Below are positions 59,506 through 64,000 of a stretch of DNA of 64,000 nucleotides, one piece after another (position 1 is the first letter of the stretch; the number at the start of each line of letters is the position of its first letter). Location of the stretch: contig OZ240207.1 of the NCBI GenBank assembly GCA_965197415.1, positions 372,001 through 436,000 on the forward strand, in the 5' to 3' direction. Below the pieces are notes generated by a model. It was not told the origin of the DNA and did not search any database. It saw nothing but the letters and a program-made list of their open reading frames with translations. A program made the translations under genes and the position numbers. The DNA comes from DAOUJI01 sp965197415 (lineage in GTDB: Bacteria > Chloroflexota > Dehalococcoidia > Lucifugimonadales > JAGWBF01).

Positions 59506-61839
59506 CTACACGCGCTTCCCAGGATAGTCCATAGTCTGGACGGCGACACCCTGGGCCTTCATGGCGGCTATCTCGTCCTCGGAATATCCAGCCTTGTGGA
59601 GTATCTCGTCGGTGTGTTCACCCAGCACCGGGGATGGACTCCCCAGCAGTGCGGGTGTTCCGGAAAGTCTGGCCGCGACCCCCAGGTGGTCTACTAGGCC
59701 CAATGCAGGAAGCTCACGGTTCACTATGAGGCCCGCTTGGCGAACATAAGCGTCGTGCCTGAATTCGGGAATGCTCAGGTTTTCGATTGCGCTTACACCT
59801 GCAGCTTGCAGAGCCTGCAGCCACTCGGCCCGGTCCTTTTGGGCGAATACAGTTGCCAACTCGGCGCCAAGGGCCTCGTCGTTGTTGGACCGTAGTTCAT
59901 CCGTAGAAAACCTTTCGTCTCCAGCCAGATGGGACAAGCCGCCAAGGCTGGTCAGCCGATCCCAGGACTCCGCGTCGGAAGCGTGGAGGTAAAGCCACCC
60001 GTCCGCAGCTTTGTATAGGCTCGAGAGGGCGGAGCTTCCCCTGGATTGCAGCCCTTCCGTCTCATTTCGCTGGTGGCCTTCGTAGTCGAGGAAGAAGGGT
60101 GACTGCATGGTGCACGCCGTGTAGGACAATGCGCCGCTCACCGATTGGCCCTCGCCGGTCCTGTTGCGGTGGTATAGGGCCAACGCGACGGCGAAGGCTC
60201 CCGATATTCCTGTTCCGTAGTCGTTTATCGTGTAGTGAATGACGGTGGGAGTCCCATCACGTCCTCCTTGGCGCACCTGTATGCCAGTGGTGGCTTGCGC
60301 CAGCTGCTCCCATCCGGCCCTATCGGTCCACGGGCCTCCATAGCCGTAGGTGTTCATGGAAGCGTAGATGATGTCCGGTCTTCGCTTCTTGATATCCTCG
60401 TATCCCAGGCCCATGCGCTCCATAGCCCCGGCGCGGTTGTTCTCAACCACCACGTCGGCGTCTTCCAGCAATTTCCAGAAGACTTCCTTGCCCTTCTCTG
60501 TCTTGAGGTCCAGCATCAGGCTCTTCTTGGCGCGGTTCACGTCCACTGTCTGCGTTATGTCATATGGACGCTCCGGGTCGTCTATCTTTATAACCTCTGC
60601 CCCGAACTCTGCCAGGGTGCGCCCGCAGGTGGGACCCGCAAGGATAAGGCACAAGTCCAGGACCTTGACGCCCTGGAGGGCGCTCATGATTTCTTCCACG
60701 GAGCTTCCGTCGGCTGAATCGTCAGACGGGGTGGCGGCGCTCTCAAGCGCCTGGCTGGTGTGTTCGCCGAGCAAAGGAGCCCGTCCCTGGACTGCGCCCG
60801 GCGTGCCGTGGAGCCGCACTTGAAGGCCGGGCTGTTTCATCCGGCCCAGCACCGCATCATCCACTTCCACCACCATGCCGGTTGCCTTGGCGTGGTCGTG
60901 TTCCAACCACTCGTCCACGGTCCTGCACATGACGCAAGCCCCGCCTGCCCTGCCTATGTCATCCTCCCACTGTTCTGCAGTCCGTTGCCGGAATACGTCT
61001 TCGAATCTCTCAAGCCACATTCTCCCCGTGGCGTCGTCCACTTCCTTGCCCAGCAGGCCCGTTGTGTCCTCAATCCACTCAGGATGGCCCGCCTCGTTCA
61101 GGAAGCGATGGAAGAAACGGGCGAACATGCCGTGGTGCTGCACCCATCTTCCATCCTTGCACTGGTACTGGTGGTTCATGATCCAGCGGGCTATCTGGAA
61201 CTGGTCGAGCTGCTCGGGTCCTGGGATTGCCGACAACCGCCTTCCCATAGCGGCGAATATTGCGCTGTGGAGAGGGACCTCGATGCGTTGGCCCTTACCG
61301 TTGCGGTGGCGCGCTATGAGGGCCATGGTTACCGAGACCGCCCCGATGATTGCGCTGAATGTGCTGGCCGCGGGTACAGGCGTGTAGACCGGGCCGTCGG
61401 AATCCCTGGCGGGTTCGTAGAGGCCGGTCGCGGCGCCTACGATGGGTTCCCATCCCCGGCTGTGCCGATGCGGGCTGCCCTCACCAAACCCGGGAAGCGA
61501 GCAGTAGACCAGCCTGGGGTTCACTTCGGACAACGCTTCGTACCCGATTCCCAGACGGTCGGCCACGCCTGGCCGGAAATTCTCTATGACCACGTCGGAG
61601 TTGGCGGTCAGAGCCCGGGCGTGGGCCTGGCCCGCTTCCGACTTCAAGTCCAACACCACCGACTGCTTACCCCGGTTCCACGTAGCAAAGGCCGGGTGTT
61701 TTCTGGCAGGGTCCCCGTCGGGAGGTTCCACCTTGGTTACACTGGCGCCCTGGTCCGACAGGAACATTCCCAGAAGAGGTCCGGGTATGTAGTGTCCGAA
61801 ATCAAGCACTCGAACTCCGTCCAACGCTCCTTTAACCAT
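59506..61839 (-). CDS. Fused double-domain class III CoA-transferase
   Basis: A 777-residue protein of two CaiB/BaiF domains (about 5-365 and 386-775) joined by an acidic linker. In the C-terminal half the candidate catalytic aspartate is Asp540 (TINDYGTGI), 20 residues before RTGEGQ, the same spacing as in the single-domain enzyme at 1097. In the N-terminal half the equivalent position is Ser159, so only the C-terminal half looks catalytic. The DMSP-cleaving enzyme DddD has a similar two-domain layout, but the substrate here is unknown. ATG 61839 has GGAGG upstream and overlaps the MFS gene by 8 bp. Confidence 0.88.
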   Translation of the reverse strand: MVKGALDGVRVLDFGHYIPGPLLGMFLSDQGASVTKVEPPDGDPARKHPAFATWNRGKQSVVLDLKSEAGQAHARALTANSDVVIENFRPGVADRLGIGYEALSEVNPRLVYCSLPGFGEGSPHRHSRGWEPIVGAATGLYEPARDSDGPVYTPVPAASTFSAIIGAVSVTMALIARHRNGKGQRIEVPLHSAIFAAMGRRLSAIPGPEQLDQFQIARWIMNHQYQCKDGRWVQHHGMFARFFHRFLNEAGHPEWIEDTTGLLGKEVDDATGRMWLERFEDVFRQRTAEQWEDDIGRAGGACVMCRTVDEWLEHDHAKATGMVVEVDDAVLGRMKQPGLQVRLHGTPGAVQGRAPLLGEHTSQALESAATPSDDSADGSSVEEIMSALQGVKVLDLCLILAGPTCGRTLAEFGAEVIKIDDPERPYDITQTVDVNRAKKSLMLDLKTEKGKEVFWKLLEDADVVVENNRAGAMERMGLGYEDIKKRRPDIIYASMNTYGYGGPWTDRAGWEQLAQATTGIQVRQGGRDGTPTVIHYTINDYGTGISGAFAVALALYHRNRTGEGQSVSGALSYTACTMQSPFFLDYEGHQRNETEGLQSRGSSALSSLYKAADGWLYLHASDAESWDRLTSLGGLSHLAGDERFSTDELRSNNDEALGAELATVFAQKDRAEWLQALQAAGVSAIENLSIPEFRHDAYVRQAGLIVNRELPALGLVDHLGVAARLSGTPALLGSPSPVLGEHTDEILHKAGYSEDEIAAMKAQGVAVQTMDYPGKRV

Positions 61840-63118
61840 CTGTGCCTCCATGTTCTGCCAAGGCTGTTTTCTCCTGTGCGGGGACTTCCTGGATAGGCGT
61901 CTCCAAAGGCGTGGTTTCAGGGCGGCGCAGCATCACGGATATGACGGCGCCCACGCCTGCGGCGGCGATGGCCAGAACGTAGGCCCAACCAATGTCGCCC
62001 GTGATGTCGGCGATCTCTCCTCCGATGTACGGGCCTATGGCTTGCCCAAAACCCGCCCCTACTCCCATCAGACCAAATGCAGCCGGGGAGAACTGATGAG
62101 GCACGTAGTCGCCGGCGCAAGCTGCGCATATGGTGTACGCGGCACGGATAGTGAACCCCACCAGTATAGCTGAAACTATGAAGCCGCCCAGCTCGGTGAC
62201 TTGCCAAAAAATCACAGCGCCCACTCCGAACGCCACGAATGACAAGAAAAATCCCATTCGTCGACCGATGAGGTCCGATGCATAACCCCAGACGATTCCG
62301 CTGATGATGGAAAGCACGCCTATGAGCTGGAAGAGCCTCCCGGTCGTGTCGAGACTGATTCCGCGCTCTTCTAGGAACACGCCAAAGAAGGTGGTGTATA
62401 GCCCGATGCTCCATCCTGCGCAAAAAGCCACTGCCGCAACGGTCCAAACGAGCCGGTTCTTGTACACCTCTATAGGCCAATTCCCCAGGCCCCTCTTTGG
62501 AACGCTCCTCCCGCCCGGCAGTTCTCTCAAGAAGGCCAAGGCAAACAGCCCAATAAGACCGGAGATGGCGGCCAGGGCCCACCAGCTGTGTCTCCATCCG
62601 TCCACCGGATCACGGTCCACCAACTCAGGTGTCAACGCTCCTATGACGATGAAACTGACTCCACCCCCTGCAGCCGCCAGACCTGCGGCTGCCCCCCTGC
62701 GTTCTGTAGAGAACCAGGACGCCAGCATACCCATGACCGGCGTCGTGGCCGCCGAGGAGGCTAAGCCTAGGACGCCGCTGGCGATGACCGCTACCGCAAA
62801 GTTTTCCGCAAACCCGATGCCGACCATGGCAAGCGCCCCCATGAACGCCCCGCCCGCGACGATAAACCGTGCGCCGTACCTGGAGGCCAGGGCGCCGAAA
62901 ACAAATGCGCCAGCCATCAACAGTATGGAGTACGAGGTTAGCAGGATGCCAAGCTGGGCGTAGGAGAGACTCAGGCTGTCAGTGAGATCGGGACCTGTAA
63001 CAGCATAGGCGTTGCGGCCCATCTGGGTCACCAAGTTGATGCACACGGCCACCAATAGTATGACCCATGCGTATCCCGAAATAAGACCTGCCGTCGACCT
63101 GAGCATGCTGGGACGCAT
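61832..63118 (-). CDS. MFS transporter, upstream of the fused CoA-transferase
   Basis: A 428-residue protein with about 12 hydrophobic helices. GALASRYGARFIVAGGAFMGA (helix 2-3 loop) and GYASDLIGRRMGFFLS (helix 8-9 loop) are the paired MFS signature motifs, and the N-terminal NLVTQMGRNAYAVTGPDL resembles monocarboxylate/oxalate-type carriers. It is coupled to the CoA-transferase by an 8-bp overlap, which suggests it imports the acid that the transferase activates (inference). The C terminus is Pro/Glu-rich and cytoplasmic. Confidence 0.85.
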   Translation of the reverse strand: MRPSMLRSTAGLISGYAWVILLVAVCINLVTQMGRNAYAVTGPDLTDSLSLSYAQLGILLTSYSILLMAGAFVFGALASRYGARFIVAGGAFMGALAMVGIGFAENFAVAVIASGVLGLASSAATTPVMGMLASWFSTERRGAAAGLAAAGGGVSFIVIGALTPELVDRDPVDGWRHSWWALAAISGLIGLFALAFLRELPGGRSVPKRGLGNWPIEVYKNRLVWTVAAVAFCAGWSIGLYTTFFGVFLEERGISLDTTGRLFQLIGVLSIISGIVWGYASDLIGRRMGFFLSFVAFGVGAVIFWQVTELGGFIVSAILVGFTIRAAYTICAACAGDYVPHQFSPAAFGLMGVGAGFGQAIGPYIGGEIADITGDIGWAYVLAIAAAGVGAVISVMLRRPETTPLETPIQEVPAQEKTALAEHGGTDG

Positions 63119-63226
63119 TATACTTGCAGTGACGCCGTTTTTCCCAACATGCGGCCGCGGGCTGGCTCGCGGCAGAGGCGCATGGAACCTGCGCCCTGCC
63201 TATGCGATAATGGGATGTTACTGGAA

Positions 63227-63300
63227 TGCCCGGTGGTGTAGTGGTATCACAGGGGACTTTGGATCCTCTGACCCAGGTTCGAATCCTGGCCGGGCAGCCA
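63227..63300 (+). tRNA. tRNA-Gln (anticodon UUG)
   Basis: A complete cloverleaf: acceptor TGCCCGG/CCGGGCA with the U1-A72 pair and G73 typical of glutamine tRNAs, D arm GTG/CAC with GG in the loop, anticodon stem GGGGA/TCCTC with loop CTTTGGA (anticodon TTG), T arm CCAGG-TTCGAAT-CCTGG. The 3' CCA is encoded. 74 bases. A GATAAT box lies about 16 bp upstream (63206-63211). Confidence 0.95.
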
Positions 63301-63392
63301 TTTTTCATGACTCTTATGGCTTGTGTAGCGCCTGATTTGTCGACATACGTTCACTCGACCCCATAAGAGAGCCGCCATCGAGGAGTCGAGAG

Positions 63393-63632
63393 ATGAAGGA
63401 GAGCGCACGGTACGTGAAAATAGTTGACTGGTCCGAGGATGACCAGTGCTATGTGGGCAGTGCGCCGGGTCTACTATACGGTGGATGTCACGGAGCCGAC
63501 GAGGAGCAAGTGTTCCAGGAACTCTGCCGCATAGTTGAAGAAGTAGTCGAGCTTTATCGGGCCGACGACAGACCTTTGCCGCCAGCTACCGCTGGGCGCG
63601 ACCTCGCGAATCGACTGGGAACTTTAGTCTAG
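63393..63632 (+). CDS. HicB-like protein, apparently without HicA
   Basis: A 79-residue protein of the HicB fold: YVKIVDWSEDDQCYVGSAPGL, GGCHGADEEQVFQELCRIVEEVVELY and a C-terminal PLPPATAG. HicB normally neutralises the HicA RNase toxin encoded next to it. No HicA-like frame lies in the flanking 90 bp on the left or in the 27 bp on the right, so it is an orphan or pairs with another toxin. GAGGAG lies about 12 bases before the ATG. Confidence 0.7.
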   Translation: MKESARYVKIVDWSEDDQCYVGSAPGLLYGGCHGADEEQVFQELCRIVEEVVELYRADDRPLPPATAGRDLANRLGTLV

Positions 63633-63659
63633 CCTCAGGTTTACAAGGCAGCGATTGTT

Positions 63660-64000
63660 TTAGCTTCCACGACTGCCTGACAACAATTGGTGCAGAGCAT
63701 CCCGTTCCTTGCCGAGCCGTGGGTAGATGTTCCGGTGGGCCTTCTCGCTTTCGGCCACCAACCCGAGGGGCAGATCCAACCAGAGTTCTTCATCCTGTTT
63801 CAATACGCATCTGCTGTTGAGGGTGAAATAGGCTAGATCGGCGGCGGTCTCGTTGAGGTAAGTCCCGCGAAAAGGATGCCCCTGGCGGTCCCCCCAGTGT
63901 AGTCTTGGGTTGCGCGGTCCTGGGCGGAGAGGCGACCAAATTCCCATGTCTGACAGCAGGCGCCGACAAACCCCGTAGTTCATGGCAGTGCGGTCACTTC
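63660..64000 (-). CDS. Unrecognised protein, possibly partial at the window edge
   Basis: The frame is open from the right edge to the stop at 63660. A methionine at 63983 gives 107 residues, but the frame continues upstream without a stop, so the true start may be outside. WSPLRPGPRNPRLHWGD, LAYFTLNSRCVLKQDEELWLDLPLG and a basic C terminus match no family I can name. It is convergent with the HicB-like gene and ends 28 bp from it. It could be a toxin partner, which is speculation. Confidence 0.35.
   Translation of the reverse strand, partial: SDRTAMNYGVCRRLLSDMGIWSPLRPGPRNPRLHWGDRQGHPFRGTYLNETAADLAYFTLNSRCVLKQDEELWLDLPLGLVAESEKAHRNIYPRLGKERDALHQLLSGSRGS

Noticed and set aside
60760..61896. 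378-codon plus-strand frame
   Set aside because: Antisense to the fused CoA-transferase, whose two domains are clear.

Overview
The window is GC-rich bacterial chromosome, tightly packed, with many short same-strand operons, 4-base stop/start overlaps and frequent GTG/TTG starts. Gene content points to Chloroflexota, probably a Dehalococcoidia / SAR202-type lineage (inference). Supporting signs are an auracyanin-like blue-copper lipoprotein, an F420-type NADP reductase, luciferase-like flavin monooxygenase paralogs, several CaiB/BaiF CoA-transferases, LL-diaminopimelate aminotransferase (DapL), an archaeal-type phosphoglycerate mutase and DUF3105 proteins. No rRNA, CRISPR array, transposase or phage module was seen. 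One tRNA (Gln, UUG) lies near the right end.

Layout. 1-13.4 kb: a truncated MmgE/PrpD gene, a class III CoA-transferase, two FmdB zinc ribbons, a leftward group (purN, an oxalyl-CoA-synthetase-like ligase, a PanE-type reductase, DUF971), a repeat-rich gap, a small membrane protein, a small HTH protein, the auracyanin-like lipoprotein, dnaN with a strong promoter, a VOC protein, an SDR, a CitE-like lyase and a methyltransferase. 13.1-16.8 kb: an HTH/AT-hook protein, a LonB-type protease and an F420:NADP reductase. 17-23.3 kb: histidine operon hisZ-hisG-(zinc phospholipase C-like gene)-hisD-hisC-hisB. 23.3-31.6 kb, leftward: guaA, purD, purE, a HAD phosphatase, purB, purC, and purS between two DUF3105 genes. 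31.6-41.4 kb, rightward: Sua5, rpiB, a prenyl-synthase-like protein with degenerate motifs, pgk, apgM, tpiA, miaA, dapF, dapL and hflX.

41.6-63.1 kb has a different, catabolic character: an epoxide hydrolase, four tandem cyclase-family hydrolases, an NHL beta-propeller protein, an acidic motif-repeat protein, a nitroreductase, two luciferase-like monooxygenases, two MFS transporters, a fluoride channel, two tandem cytochromes P450, a ComM-like ATPase, a DUF488 protein and a 777-residue fused CoA-transferase. Together these could import, oxidise, ring-open and CoA-activate unusual organic compounds. That is an inference from family membership; no substrate can be read from the sequence. 63.2-64 kb: tRNA-Gln, an orphan HicB-like gene and an unrecognised edge ORF.

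Most unusual points: the four-gene cyclase array; the fused CoA-transferase with apparently one catalytic half; hflX with no ATG/GTG/TTG start but a well-placed AUA; a prenyl-synthase relative lacking both DDxxD motifs; an acidic protein with six copies of a short proline-led motif; a metallo-phospholipase-like gene overlapping his genes; and a perfect 28-bp palindrome recurring as a dispersed element.
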